Shown here one piece after another: positions 35,355 to 44,853 of a stretch of DNA of 64,000 nucleotides. The position numbers and the translations under genes were made by a program. Source of the DNA: an uncultured Bacteriovoracaceae bacterium (GTDB lineage Bacteria; Bdellovibrionota; Bacteriovoracia; Bacteriovoracales; Bacteriovoracaceae); the NCBI GenBank assembly GCA_950054155.1, contig CATLOT010000005.1, positions 1 through 64,000 of the forward strand, written 5' to 3'. Position 1 is the first letter of the stretch; every line of letters begins with the position of its first letter. The notes under the pieces are model-generated. The model saw only the letters and a program-made list of their open reading frames with translations, searched no databases and was not told the DNA's origin.

Positions 35355-36566
35355 CTATGAAAACAGTTCCGACTTTTCCTTTTCAACCGGGCGCACTCTT
35401 TTGACCAGGATGTAAGAGAGGAGCCCTAGGCTAAAGAATCCAAGCACTAAGGGGGTGACGGTATTCGTGTAATTTTGGCCAATAAAGGTCGCTAAGATAA
35501 AGGAGAGAAAAGTGGAGAGTGAGCTGATCACGCTATTGGCAACCCCTGCAATATGCCCAAGGGGCTCCATGGCGAGGGCATTAAAGTTGCCAAAGAGGAT
35601 TCCTACACAAAAGAGGGTCGGCGCAAGATAGCAGACATAGAGGGCAAAGTGAGGGTGTCCCTGAGTGAAGTAAACGATAGGTAAGAAGACAAAGGCCCAA
35701 AGGATGATGAACTTAAGGGCATAGAGGCAAATGCTTTGCATTCCAAAGCGATCCACAAGACGCGAGTTAAAGTAGCTGGCCGAACCAATACAAAGAGCAA
35801 AGAGGCCAAAGGCGATAGAGAAGTAATCCCCAAGGTCGTACTGAACTTGAAGGATTTGCTGAACAGTTGTGATGTAACCAAGAAAGGCGCCAAAGGCCAT
35901 GCCAGCAGCAAGAGTATAGTTGCGACTGGCTTGATGGGAGAGGGTTTCTCTGATGCCGGCGAGAACTGTTGAAAAGTTTAAGGGCAGGCGCTTGTCTTCT
36001 TTAAGGGTTTCTTCTTGGCCTAAGCTTAGCCACAGAAAGCCTGTGAGGGTGAGTCCTGCGAGCACGAGAAAAATAAAGCGCCACTTAAAATAAAAGAGAA
36101 TGGCCTGACCAATTAAAGGGGCAAAGGCCGGAACCAGAATAAAGAAGAGCATGATGATGGACATGATCTTTGCCATCTCAACCCCGGAGAAGAGGTCTCG
36201 AATCATGGCAATAGTCACCACACGACAGCTCGCGCCGCCAAGTCCTTGTAAGAATCTGCCAAAGAGCATGACATTCATCGACTCCGAAAAGTAAGAGATT
36301 AGGGCACCGGCTAAGAAAATAACCAGACCAAAATGAATGGCCCTCTTTCTTCCAAAGGTATCTGAGATGGGGCCAAAGATGATCATCCCTGGGGCCATTC
36401 CGAGAAAGACCATACTGAGAATGAGTTGAGCATCATTGGCCTGTTCGACGCCGAGATCGATTCCCATTTGGGAGAGGGCGGGTAACATGATGTCGATACT
36501 AAGGGCGACGAAACTCATGAGTACGGCCATGAGGGTGACAAAAGAAAGGGGGGTTTTTTCACTCAT
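35355..36566 (-). CDS. MFS drug-resistance transporter (Bcr/CflA type)
   Basis: 403 residues, twelve membrane helices. SIDIMLPALSQMGIDLGV opens the protein, GMIIFGPISDTFGRKRAI is the loop 2-3 motif A, and RFLQGLGGASCRVVTIAMIRDLF is the motif B and C region characteristic of Bcr/CflA efflux proteins. It exports drugs or metabolites against proton flow. It seems to be a single-gene unit. Confidence 0.88.
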   Translation of the reverse strand: MSEKTPLSFVTLMAVLMSFVALSIDIMLPALSQMGIDLGVEQANDAQLILSMVFLGMAPGMIIFGPISDTFGRKRAIHFGLVIFLAGALISYFSESMNVMLFGRFLQGLGGASCRVVTIAMIRDLFSGVEMAKIMSIIMLFFILVPAFAPLIGQAILFYFKWRFIFLVLAGLTLTGFLWLSLGQEETLKEDKRLPLNFSTVLAGIRETLSHQASRNYTLAAGMAFGAFLGYITTVQQILQVQYDLGDYFSIAFGLFALCIGSASYFNSRLVDRFGMQSICLYALKFIILWAFVFLPIVYFTQGHPHFALYVCYLAPTLFCVGILFGNFNALAMEPLGHIAGVANSVISSLSTFLSFILATFIGQNYTNTVTPLVLGFFSLGLLSYILVKRVRPVEKEKSELFS

Positions 36567-36619
36567 ACCCCACCTTAGTCCCAGAACAGATTTGAGTCAT
36601 TAAGAAAATTCAAGACATC

Positions 36620-37807
36620 TTAGCGGCAGCCAAAAGTATTGGTCTTATGACCAAATTTATTGACACTGAATTTTTCAAATCCCACGCTTTGGCCTTCACC
36701 TTCAAAGTACTTATTGACGTCGGTTACAGTGATGCGATGACCATCTTCACGCTTAACTCTCAGATAGTAGACTCCATTTCGAGATTGGAAGAACTCACGC
36801 TCTTCTTTGGGTTTTAAAGGGTAGTAACCAACAGTGACCCACTCGCCATTTAAATCTTTATAATTGAGACCGACCAAGAGGTTATTTCCAAAACATTTAT
36901 TCTTGATTGAGATACGAACCATGTCGGACTTAGGAGAGTCTAACTGGGTCCACTCCTCAGCAAAATACTGATCATTATATTCACTTGATTGGAACTTTCC
37001 GGCCATAATGAGGCGAATGATTTTTGAGCGCTCATGAGAGAGGCGTGAACCCATATTCACATCCTGACTCTCACTGGTGATCACTCCATGAATATGATGG
37101 GTGTCGTGCTCTTTAGAATAAACGAGCAGAGGACTTCCACTTTGGCCTTGAATAACATCACACTGAAGGCGAATCTCCTCACCGTAGTAAGCCTCTCCAT
37201 GACAATAGTCTTGAAAGTATTGGCCGCTAAATTCTTTATCCCCTGGATAACCAATCGTCAGGTGATGGCCATCGGGATAGGAGCTCTTTCCCCAGTAACC
37301 AAATGTTCCCACAACCTCGCCAGGAAGTTGGCCCTCTTGATTTGCTTCAAGCTCCATAATGGCAAAATCAGAATTGGGATCAGTGACTCCGGCGCTATAG
37401 CGTGAGGGATGAAAAACTCTTTTCACCCGGTACTTACCATAAGGCGAAGTGTTGGCCTTGGTTATGCCGGGATAGAAGTATTGTTCTTTATGAAGATCTC
37501 CCTGTGAGCTGTAAGCACAGTGAGCGGCGGTAATGACAAACTTATTATGGATCAAGGAAGCGGTACAAAGGGAGTAACGGATTCGTCCCGTACCATCTGG
37601 ATAGGCGGTAATTAACTGACCGACCTTTCGTGTGTAATTCTCATTTACGTAGGGAATATTCTCTGTCTTTTGACGGTCATCCTCACCAATGATGGCGTGA
37701 CTCTTGATGACGCTCTCACTGTTTTGGACCGATTCAAGCTCAGCTTGCTGGCAGGATACGAGCACGCTTGAAAGAGCGAGGAGGGTGAGAGTTGACTTAG
37801 AAAGCAT
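36620..37807 (-). CDS. Trypsin-like (S1) serine protease lipoprotein
   Basis: 395 residues. The lipobox LVSC (C19) follows a hydrophobic leader, so probably lipid-anchored. The S1 triad is complete: TAAHC (H96), DFAIM (D147), GQSGSP (S223). The GQSGSP form and surroundings are nearest V8/glutamyl-endopeptidase-like S1B proteases. Residues 24-60 may be a propeptide. A C-terminal part (290-395) is strand-rich and might be a binding module. A secreted or surface protease; target unknown. Confidence 0.85.
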   Translation of the reverse strand: MLSKSTLTLLALSSVLVSCQQAELESVQNSESVIKSHAIIGEDDRQKTENIPYVNENYTRKVGQLITAYPDGTGRIRYSLCTASLIHNKFVITAAHCAYSSQGDLHKEQYFYPGITKANTSPYGKYRVKRVFHPSRYSAGVTDPNSDFAIMELEANQEGQLPGEVVGTFGYWGKSSYPDGHHLTIGYPGDKEFSGQYFQDYCHGEAYYGEEIRLQCDVIQGQSGSPLLVYSKEHDTHHIHGVITSESQDVNMGSRLSHERSKIIRLIMAGKFQSSEYNDQYFAEEWTQLDSPKSDMVRISIKNKCFGNNLLVGLNYKDLNGEWVTVGYYPLKPKEEREFFQSRNGVYYLRVKREDGHRITVTDVNKYFEGEGQSVGFEKFSVNKFGHKTNTFGCR

Positions 37808-37972
37808 AGAATATCCCTTAGGTTTAGTATTTCCTACAGTTTAGCGTTATTGGCGGGGCAGCTCAGCCTTTGAGAAATTTATTTAAGGGGGGTGTCAGGG
37901 ATTTAGACAAAGGAGGGGATTTCGCTTATTTTTAAGGCACATAAATACCTAGAATGACGGAGTGCAAAGCAA

Positions 37973-40768
37973 ATGGCATATAATTTCCAAGAAATTGATA
38001 AGAAATGGCAAAACTATTGGGCCCAAAATGAAACTTTTAAGGCCCATAATGATTCAGATAAGCCTAAGTACTATGTCCTCGATATGTTTCCCTATCCCTC
38101 GGGCGCGGGTCTTCATGTGGGTCACCCTCTTGGTTATATCGCCTCTGACATTTACACGCGCTACAAGAGAAATAAGGGCTTCAATGTTTTACACCCCATG
38201 GGTTATGACGCCTTTGGTTTGCCGGCTGAGCAGTATGCTATTCAAACGGGTCAACATCCCGCTGTGACAACTGAAGCTAATGTCATTCGTTACAAGGAAC
38301 AGCTTGATCGTATTGGTTTCTCCTTTGATTGGAGTCGTCAGGTTAAGACCTGTGACCCTAGCTACTATAAGTGGACACAATGGGCATTCACTCAAATGTT
38401 TGAGCACTACTACGATACGGCCAAAGATAAAGCTCTTCCCATTGAAGAGATGAAGAGCGCTTTTGCAGGCGGTGGTTCAGCTGCGGTTCAGGCGTGGGGC
38501 TCAAAGGAGCTTAACTTTTCTGCACAGGAGTGGCAGGCCTTTGATAAGAAGAAGAAAGAAGAGATCCTTCAAAACTACCGTATCGCTTATCTTGATGAAG
38601 TTCCCGTGAACTGGTGTCCTGCTCTTGGTACCGTTTTGGCGAATGATGAAGTCAAAGATGGTCTCAGTGAAAGAGGTGGTCATCCGGTTGAGCAAAAAGT
38701 GATGAAGCAGTGGTGCTTGAGAGTCAGTGCTTATTCTCAGCGTCTTCTCGATCGCTTGGAATCACTTGATTGGTCTGAATCGATGAAGGAAGTTCAGCGT
38801 AATTGGATTGGCCGCTCAGAAGGCGCTCAGGTTGAATTTGCTGTTAAAGACAAAGACTTTGGTTTTGAAATTTTCACCACTCGTCCTGACACCATGTACG
38901 GGGTGACCTTTATGGTGTTGGCCCCAGAGAGTGAGTATGTTGAAAAGGTTGTGACGGCCTCTCAAAAAGCGGCAGTGGATCAGTACCTTGAAGAGTGTAA
39001 GAAGAAATCTCAGCGTGACCGCATGATGGAAACAAAGAGCATGACAGGTGTCTTTACTGGTGCCTATTGTGTGCATCCTTTTTCAGGTAAGGAAATTCCA
39101 ATTTGGATTGGCGACTATGTCCTTGGTGGCTATGGGACAGGCGCGATTATGGCGGTACCGGCCCATGATAGTCGCGACCACGCTTTTGCTAAGACCTTTG
39201 ATCTTCCCATTATTCCCGTCATTGAAGGGGAGGGGGCACAGAATGTTGCTGAAGCATCCTATGATGCCAAAGAAGGCAAGCTCATAAATTCCGATATTCT
39301 CAATGGCCTTGAAGTCAAAGAGGCAATCACGAGAATGCTTGAAGAGGTCGAGGCCAAAAACCTTGGAACTCGTAAGGTTAATTATCGTCTGCGCGATGCT
39401 ATTTTTTCTCGTCAACGCTACTGGGGTGAGCCCTTTCCTGTTTACTATGTTGATGATGAGCCTCATATGCTCTCTGTTGATAAGCTTCCCTTAGAGCTTC
39501 CTGAAGTGGATAAATATCTTCCTACAGAAGATGGTGATCCGCCTCTTGGACGCGCCAAAAAGTGGCAGACTGAAGAGGGTCATCCTTTTGAGCTTTCAAC
39601 CATGCCCGGTTTTGCGGGTTCTAGTGCTTACTTTCTGCGCTACATGGACCCCAATAATAATGACGAGTTGGTGTCAAAAGAAGCCAACGCTTATTGGAAG
39701 AATGTGGATCTCTATGTTGGAGGTCCAGAGCATGGAACAGGTCACCTTATCTACTCTCGCTTTTGGAATAAATTTCTCTATGACCTCGGGGTGATCTGTG
39801 AAGATGAACCCTTTAAGAAAATGGTTAATCAAGGAATGATTCAAGGGCGCTCAAATTTTGTCTACCGCTTAAAGAGTGATCAAAAGACTTTTGTCTCTGC
39901 CACTCTTGCTGCAGATAAAAAGAAGTATGACACTCAAGAGATTCATGTGGATGTCAATATCGTTCAAAATGATATCCTTGATATTGAGGCCTTTAAAAAG
40001 TGGCGTCCTGAATTTGCTGACGCTTCTTTTATTCTTGAAAAAGAGGGCGATAGCGAAGTTTATAAGTGCGGTTGGGCCATCGAAAAGATGAGTAAGTCCA
40101 AGTACAACGTGGTCAATCCCGACACCATTGCCAATAAGTATGGGGCAGATACCTTAAGACTTTATGAAATGTTCCTAGGGCCTCTTGAGCAGTCAAAACC
40201 ATGGAATACAAATGGTATTGAAGGGGTCTATCGTTTTCTTATTAAGTTTTGGAATCTCTTTCATGAGGGAGAAGAGCTTTCCCTCAGTGATGAAAAAGCA
40301 ACTCCAGAGGAACTAAAGGTTCTTCACACGTGTTTAAAGAAAGTCCAAGAGGATATGGATAACTTCTCTTTTAACACCACTGTCGCTGCCTTCATGATTG
40401 CGGCCAATGATCTAGCGAAGCTCAAGTGCAATAAGAGGGAAGTGCTCTCTGATCTTGTGGTGGCCCTTTCGCCCTTTGCTCCGCACACGGCTGAAGAGCT
40501 GTGGCAGAAACTAGGGGCGACGGAATCGGTAAGTCAGGCTGCATGGCCTGTGGCCGAGGAGAAGTATCTCGTTGAAAGCAACTTCAATTACCCTGTGAGC
40601 TTTAATGGTAAAATGCGCTTTCTCCTTGAGCTGCCGGTGGATTACTCAAAAGAGCAAATCCAAGAAGCAGTTCTTGGTCATGAGAATTCTCAAAAGTGGC
40701 TAGAAGGAAAAGAGATCAAAAAGGGGATCATCGTTCCTAAGAAGATTGTTAATATCGTGGTGGGGTAG
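37973..40768 (+). CDS. leuS: Leucyl-tRNA synthetase
   Basis: 931 residues. Class I motifs are HVGH (the HIGH box, after FPYPSGAGL) and KMSKS. The CP1 editing domain has [13 protein letters not shown] and [40 protein letters not shown] departs from the usual VGG(I/T)EHA(I/T)LHLLYSRF in a way seen in Bacteroidetes-type LeuRS. An insertion of about 45 residues ([12 protein letters not shown] onward, near 640-690) precedes KMSKS. It charges tRNA-Leu. Confidence 0.97.
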   Translation: MAYNFQEIDKKWQNYWAQNETFKAHNDSDKPKYYVLDMFPYPSGAGLHVGHPLGYIASDIYTRYKRNKGFNVLHPMGYDAFGLPAEQYAIQTGQHPAVTTEANVIRYKEQLDRIGFSFDWSRQVKTCDPSYYKWTQWAFTQMFEHYYDTAKDKALPIEEMKSAFAGGGSAAVQAWGSKELNFSAQEWQAFDKKKKEEILQNYRIAYLDEVPVNWCPALGTVLANDEVKDGLSERGGHPVEQKVMKQWCLRVSAYSQRLLDRLESLDWSESMKEVQRNWIGRSEGAQVEFAVKDKDFGFEIFTTRPDTMYGVTFMVLAPESEYVEKVVTASQKAAVDQYLEECKKKSQRDRMMETKSMTGVFTGAYCVHPFSGKEIPIWIGDYVLGGYGTGAIMAVPAHDSRDHAFAKTFDLPIIPVIEGEGAQNVAEASYDAKEGKLINSDILNGLEVKEAITRMLEEVEAKNLGTRKVNYRLRDAIFSRQRYWGEPFPVYYVDDEPHMLSVDKLPLELPEVDKYLPTEDGDPPLGRAKKWQTEEGHPFELSTMPGFAGSSAYFLRYMDPNNNDELVSKEANAYWKNVDLYVGGPEHGTGHLIYSRFWNKFLYDLGVICEDEPFKKMVNQGMIQGRSNFVYRLKSDQKTFVSATLAADKKKYDTQEIHVDVNIVQNDILDIEAFKKWRPEFADASFILEKEGDSEVYKCGWAIEKMSKSKYNVVNPDTIANKYGADTLRLYEMFLGPLEQSKPWNTNGIEGVYRFLIKFWNLFHEGEELSLSDEKATPEELKVLHTCLKKVQEDMDNFSFNTTVAAFMIAANDLAKLKCNKREVLSDLVVALSPFAPHTAEELWQKLGATESVSQAAWPVAEEKYLVESNFNYPVSFNGKMRFLLELPVDYSKEQIQEAVLGHENSQKWLEGKEIKKGIIVPKKIVNIVVG

Positions 40769-40788
40769 TCCCTTAAGTCAGGGACTAC
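40765..40788. terminator. Hairpin spanning both stop codons of leuS and the opposing gene
   Basis: GTAGTCCCT-TAAGTC-AGGGACTAC is a perfect 9-bp stem with a 6-base loop. The leuS stop lies in the left arm and the minus-strand gene's stop in the right arm. Neither side has a T run, so it may slow decay or form part of a non-canonical terminator rather than act as an intrinsic one. Confidence 0.45.
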
Positions 40789-41438
40789 TTGGCTGAAGAA
40801 GAATTAAAGCGGCGAGTGTAGCTATTAAGTTTTTCTCTCAGACTTGTGAACTCATAAATCGTTTTATCTGCACGAGTACTACTTGAGACTTCGCGCTTGG
40901 CGAGAAGAGTTGGAATTTCATTGTCGATAACAACAGCTGTTTTTAAACTTTCGCAAGTCTCTGGTGCCGGCTTATCAATATTGCAGTAGCGCTTAAGATT
41001 GTTACGGGCTTCCTCACAACTGGCGAGTGTCTTTTCATATCTCTTAGTATGACCCTCACAAGTAAAGGTGTCGTCATTGAACTGACCGGCAAAGACTTTA
41101 AAGCCCGGGCATTCCTGGGCCACTGTGTGAATATCGCGGTAGTTCATATTTTCACATTTATTCTGATCAGAAGGCTGACCTGACCACTCATAGAGACAAG
41201 AGCGGTCTTCCGTTTGTTTTTTAAAATGGTTGCTTACACAGGCCATGAAGTTATTGCAGCCCTCATGGGTAGAAACATTGGTATTGCAGCTATTTCGCAC
41301 TTCTTTACAAGTCTCTAGCTCATTACAGGCGATTACCCGCTCTTGGCAGCTAACTTTATAATCACTTTCCATCTCAAGGCACGGATTGGCCAAAAGGGGA
41401 GTCGTGATGAATGTGAATAGGAGAGCGATTCGTTTCAT
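40785..41438 (-). CDS. Exported Cys-rich protein, function unknown
   Basis: 217 residues. Signal peptide RIALLFTFITTPLLA. The mature part has about sixteen Cys, several in CxxxC or CxxxxxC spacing (VSCQERVIACNELETCKEVRNSC), so a disulphide-bonded helical protein in the periplasm or outside. The last 45 residues are Ser/Arg-rich and lack Cys. No family is recognised. Confidence 0.65.
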   Translation of the reverse strand: MKRIALLFTFITTPLLANPCLEMESDYKVSCQERVIACNELETCKEVRNSCNTNVSTHEGCNNFMACVSNHFKKQTEDRSCLYEWSGQPSDQNKCENMNYRDIHTVAQECPGFKVFAGQFNDDTFTCEGHTKRYEKTLASCEEARNNLKRYCNIDKPAPETCESLKTAVVIDNEIPTLLAKREVSSSTRADKTIYEFTSLREKLNSYTRRFNSSSAK

Positions 41439-41544
41439 AATGTTATTCCCAATAACTAGTTTACCATTACAGTCTACTTTATCGGGAAAATAACGCGAAG
41501 CTTAACGAATTCTTCACAATCTTAGGTAAAGAAATTGTTACTGC

Positions 41545-42033
41545 TTAAGAAATGATTAAAAACGGGAGCTTAAAGCCTTTTCCATCGTGCTGAAGTTCTT
41601 TTATTTGGTCGATTAAATGATTTAATTTGAGACCACAAAATGAGTCACTTTTCTGGCTAAGGGGAAGCAAAAGTTCAACAGAGCGCTCGAGATGTCCTTT
41701 TGCGGCAGAGTCGTGATCAAGGTTTTGTTTCACTCCTGCTGCGGCCAGTTTAATAAGGGCTTTAAGAAGGTCGGCGAGATCACCTTTTCTTCCCTCTATA
41801 TTCCAAAGCTCCTCCCACCACACATGGCTCTCCCAATAGAATCCATAATTATAGAGGTCTATGGCATAGAGGAAGTCCTGGTTTTCTAGGGGGTATTGGG
41901 GATTGAGGGCGCTCAGTTTGAGTTCTACGCCCTCCATATGTCCTCCAACCTTCTCTGGGTGAGGGTTTCTCCCTGGAACAAAGGCATAGGGAGGGAAATC
42001 AATGTGGGGAGTGTATCGTTTCGGCTTTTCCAT
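41545..42033 (-). CDS. DUF309-family protein
   Basis: 162 residues. YAIDLYNYGFYWESHVWWEELWN followed by LLKALIKLAAAGVKQ matches DUF309 (the F-N-x-G-x-F-(Y/W)-E-x-H-x-x-W-E pattern), a small helical family of unknown function. The family's His and Glu are present. It stands alone, divergent from the exported protein gene at 42109. Confidence 0.75.
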   Translation of the reverse strand: MEKPKRYTPHIDFPPYAFVPGRNPHPEKVGGHMEGVELKLSALNPQYPLENQDFLYAIDLYNYGFYWESHVWWEELWNIEGRKGDLADLLKALIKLAAAGVKQNLDHDSAAKGHLERSVELLLPLSQKSDSFCGLKLNHLIDQIKELQHDGKGFKLPFLIIS

Positions 42034-42108
42034 AGTGCCATTGTAGCGGACTCAATTAAGAGAGAAAGTATTAAATTTGAGACTTCGCTTTTCCGAGGAG
42101 GGAGTCCT

Positions 42109-43017
42109 ATGGTGAAAAATCTAATTTTCTTTTTTGTTCTTTTGAGTAGCTCCCTTAACGCTCGTGAATTTGGTCCATGGCCCCAGGGCTATTTCTTGGA
42201 TAAAGGGCTATTGAATTGCGTAAGTCTTGAGGAGTGCCGCAGTCCTCAAATCTCTGATATTCAAACACTCAGAGATGATTGGCAACGCTTTGAAGAAAAA
42301 CGCATTGAGCACCTTGATTCCTTAAAAGGACAAGCCCGCCTCCTTCTCGATGGAGCAATGGAAAGAGCACAAAGTGAAGTCATGGAGTATGAGGCCAGTG
42401 AGTATGGCCGCATTTTAATGGAGAAGGTCAATGAGGCAAATGCTAAGCTTTCTCCTCTGCTTCAGGGTGAGTATGACCTCTGGGTCAGTAATAGCTCACC
42501 GGTTTATGGACTCTTTAATTCTCTTGAAGATCTCATTCATCAAGGGGGAGTGAGCCGCTTAGATAAGAAGATTTATCACGAGTGGTTTAATAAAGAGGAA
42601 ACACAGCTTATTCTTTCAAAAATTGATTTTGTTGAAAAAAGTTTCTTTAAGAATTCAAAAGAGGAAACCCTTCTTTCCTTTTTAAGAGAGGAGTTCTTCT
42701 TAGGGGATGGCGTCGTCTTAAAGAATTGCCCCAAGCCTGTGGAAGAGGCCCTTATCAAAATGATGGGAAGAGGGACTTTTTTTAAAGATCCAAAAGGTGA
42801 GCTGCCTTCTTTAATCGAGGATGGCGATAAGTTTCGCGCTTTCTATCTTTCTAGTCGTCAGGAAAATGAATTGATTATTGAGTGTGATCAAAAGAAAGTC
42901 TTTGGCCAACCTAAGCTTAAGGACTTGGGTCAACGTCGCTATGAACTCTCTTACAAAGTGAGCCAAGGAAAGTATAAGCTTCCCGATTCCTCTGAACTTC
43001 GTGTTTTAAAACCTTAA
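42109..43017 (+). CDS. Exported helical protein, function unknown
   Basis: 302 residues from the ATG at 42109, which GAGGAGGGAG precedes; an open frame upstream overlaps the DUF309 gene and is not used. Signal peptide KNLIFFFVLLSSSLNA. Residues 50-140 are helical and charged. One Cys pair may form near the start (LNCVSLEEC). No family is recognised. Its stop shares TTAA with the convergent receiver gene. Confidence 0.65.
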   Translation: MVKNLIFFFVLLSSSLNAREFGPWPQGYFLDKGLLNCVSLEECRSPQISDIQTLRDDWQRFEEKRIEHLDSLKGQARLLLDGAMERAQSEVMEYEASEYGRILMEKVNEANAKLSPLLQGEYDLWVSNSSPVYGLFNSLEDLIHQGGVSRLDKKIYHEWFNKEETQLILSKIDFVEKSFFKNSKEETLLSFLREEFFLGDGVVLKNCPKPVEEALIKMMGRGTFFKDPKGELPSLIEDGDKFRAFYLSSRQENELIIECDQKKVFGQPKLKDLGQRRYELSYKVSQGKYKLPDSSELRVLKP

Positions 43018-43421
43018 AGGCCGAGAAGCTCATTCACTTCATTGGCGATGTCGCGAATGGAGAGGGGTTTGAGAAGAATTTTACTCGCACCATTTTGGAT
43101 TAAGACATTATCGTCATCGTTTGAGACAAATCCCGATAAGACAATGATAGGCACCGTGGGGTGCAGGGATCTCATGCGCTTTACCAGCTCTTCACCGTTC
43201 ATTTTAGGCATGCTCTTGTCGCTGATAACAAGATCGATATTTTTAAAGTTATCATTGAAGTAGTCTAGGGCCTCAAGGGGTTTTGAAAAGATGGCCACGT
43301 TATAGCCAAAGCGCTCGAGACCTTGCTTTGTCATTTTAAGGGTGACGGCCTCATCATCCACAATGAGGATATTCTTCTTACCCTCAACGGGTAATGCTTT
43401 TGAATTAAGAGCATCAGACAT
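43014..43421 (-). CDS. Single-domain response regulator (CheY-like receiver)
   Basis: 135 residues, one receiver domain. ILIVDDEAV supplies the acidic pair, LVISDKSMPKMNG the phospho-acceptor D68, IIVLSG the Ser/Thr switch and ILLKP the Lys. No output domain. A 15-residue leader precedes the domain. Its partner kinase is not obvious; the pseudo-kinase at 44854 cannot serve. Confidence 0.92.
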   Translation of the reverse strand: MSDALNSKALPVEGKKNILIVDDEAVTLKMTKQGLERFGYNVAIFSKPLEALDYFNDNFKNIDLVISDKSMPKMNGEELVKRMRSLHPTVPIIVLSGFVSNDDDNVLIQNGASKILLKPLSIRDIANEVNELLGL

Positions 43422-43545
43422 GGAACTCCTCCTCAGTTTTTGCTGCGCATAAGGTCTCTTTGTATTTTAACCTATCTCTATTCTAACTTTGGCAAAGTCT
43501 AGAAAATAGCATAAATTTGATTAAAGTCATTAGGGGTATTTAAGT

Positions 43546-44814
43546 ATGTTAGACATTAAATTTATTCGTGAAAACAAAGACCTAGTAAAAAAAGCGGTAG
43601 AGCTCAAGAATAGCTCCGTTGATATTGATGCGCTCTTAGAAGTCGACACCACTCTGCTTGAGAAGAAGAGAGAGATGCAGGCGCTTCAAGAGAGCCGTAA
43701 TGCCCATTCTAAGAAGATCCCTAAGGCCACTGCTGAGGAGAGACCTACTCTTATTGAAGAGGGGCGAGAAATTGGTAAGAAGCTTGATGCAATGAAGCCA
43801 GAAGTGGGAGAGCTTGAAGAGAAATTAAGAGATTTTCTTTTACGAGTCCCCAATCCTCCGGCCGCTGACGCTCCTGTTGGTAAAGATGAAAATGATAATG
43901 TCGAAATTGAGAAAGGTGGCGAGCTGCCAAACTTTAGTTTCGAGGCCCGTGACCACGTCGAAATCCTTGAGATGAATAAGTGGGCGGAGTTTGAAAATAT
44001 CGCCAAGGTCTGTGGTTCACGCTCTTATAGTTTAAGAAATGACATGGTTCTTCTTGAGATGGCGACTCATAGAATGGCCCTTGAAAAGCTCAAGGCCAAG
44101 GGATTCAACCTTGTCAGTACTCCTGCTCTTGCCCGTGAGCATGCGCTTGTGGGAACAGGGCACTTTCCAGAAGGACGTGACCAGGTTTACTACCTCCCAG
44201 AAGATGACCTCTATCTTTCGGGAACGGCTGAAGTTCAGCTTAATAGCCTCCATGGTGGTGATATTTTAAAAGAAGATCAGCTTCCCATTCTCTACGCTGG
44301 TTATAGCCCATGCTTTAGAAGAGAGGCGGGCTCTTATGGCCGTGATGTTCGCGGTCTTATTCGTGTGCATCAGTTCATGAAAGTAGAGCAGTATGTAATT
44401 TGTAAGAATGATCCAGAGGAGAGTAAGAAGTGGCATGATGCTCTTCTGGCAACCTCACTTGAGATTGTAAAAGACCTCGAACTTCCTTACCGTGTGGTTG
44501 AATGCTGTACGGGAGATATGGGAACCGGCAAAGTCAAAATGTATGATGTTGAGTGTTGGGTTCCAAGTGAAGAAAAATACCGTGAAACTCACTCATGCTC
44601 TTCTCTCTACGATTGGCAATCTCGTCGTACTAACACTCGCTATCGTGATGGAGACGGTCAGGTTCAATTCGTTCACACCCTTAATAACACGGCCATTGCT
44701 ACTCCGAGGATTTTGGTCAGTCTTTTGGAAAACCATCAAAATGAGGATGGCAGTGTTAATATTCCTAAGGCCTTAAGACCTTTTATGGGCGGAGCTGATA
44801 AAATTAAGGGCTAG
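43546..44814 (+). CDS. serS: Seryl-tRNA synthetase
   Basis: 422 residues. MLDIKFIRENKDLVKKAVELK opens the long antiparallel tRNA-binding coiled coil (to about 110). The class II core has LSGTAEVQL, GYSPCFRREAGSYGRDVRGLIRVHQF (motif 2) and NNTAIATPRILVSLLE (motif 3). It charges tRNA-Ser, and tRNA-Sec if present. A complete housekeeping copy. Confidence 0.97.
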   Translation: MLDIKFIRENKDLVKKAVELKNSSVDIDALLEVDTTLLEKKREMQALQESRNAHSKKIPKATAEERPTLIEEGREIGKKLDAMKPEVGELEEKLRDFLLRVPNPPAADAPVGKDENDNVEIEKGGELPNFSFEARDHVEILEMNKWAEFENIAKVCGSRSYSLRNDMVLLEMATHRMALEKLKAKGFNLVSTPALAREHALVGTGHFPEGRDQVYYLPEDDLYLSGTAEVQLNSLHGGDILKEDQLPILYAGYSPCFRREAGSYGRDVRGLIRVHQFMKVEQYVICKNDPEESKKWHDALLATSLEIVKDLELPYRVVECCTGDMGTGKVKMYDVECWVPSEEKYRETHSCSSLYDWQSRRTNTRYRDGDGQVQFVHTLNNTAIATPRILVSLLENHQNEDGSVNIPKALRPFMGGADKIKG

Positions 44815-44853
44815 AGCTTCAGCTAGCTCTTAAAAATTCCGAAAAAGAGGGTA

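Noticed and set aside
42061-42108. Upstream extension of the exported-protein gene at 42109 into the DUF309 gene
   Set aside because: The extension has no homology and no ribosome site; GAGGAGGGAG precedes the ATG at 42109 and a signal peptide follows directly.
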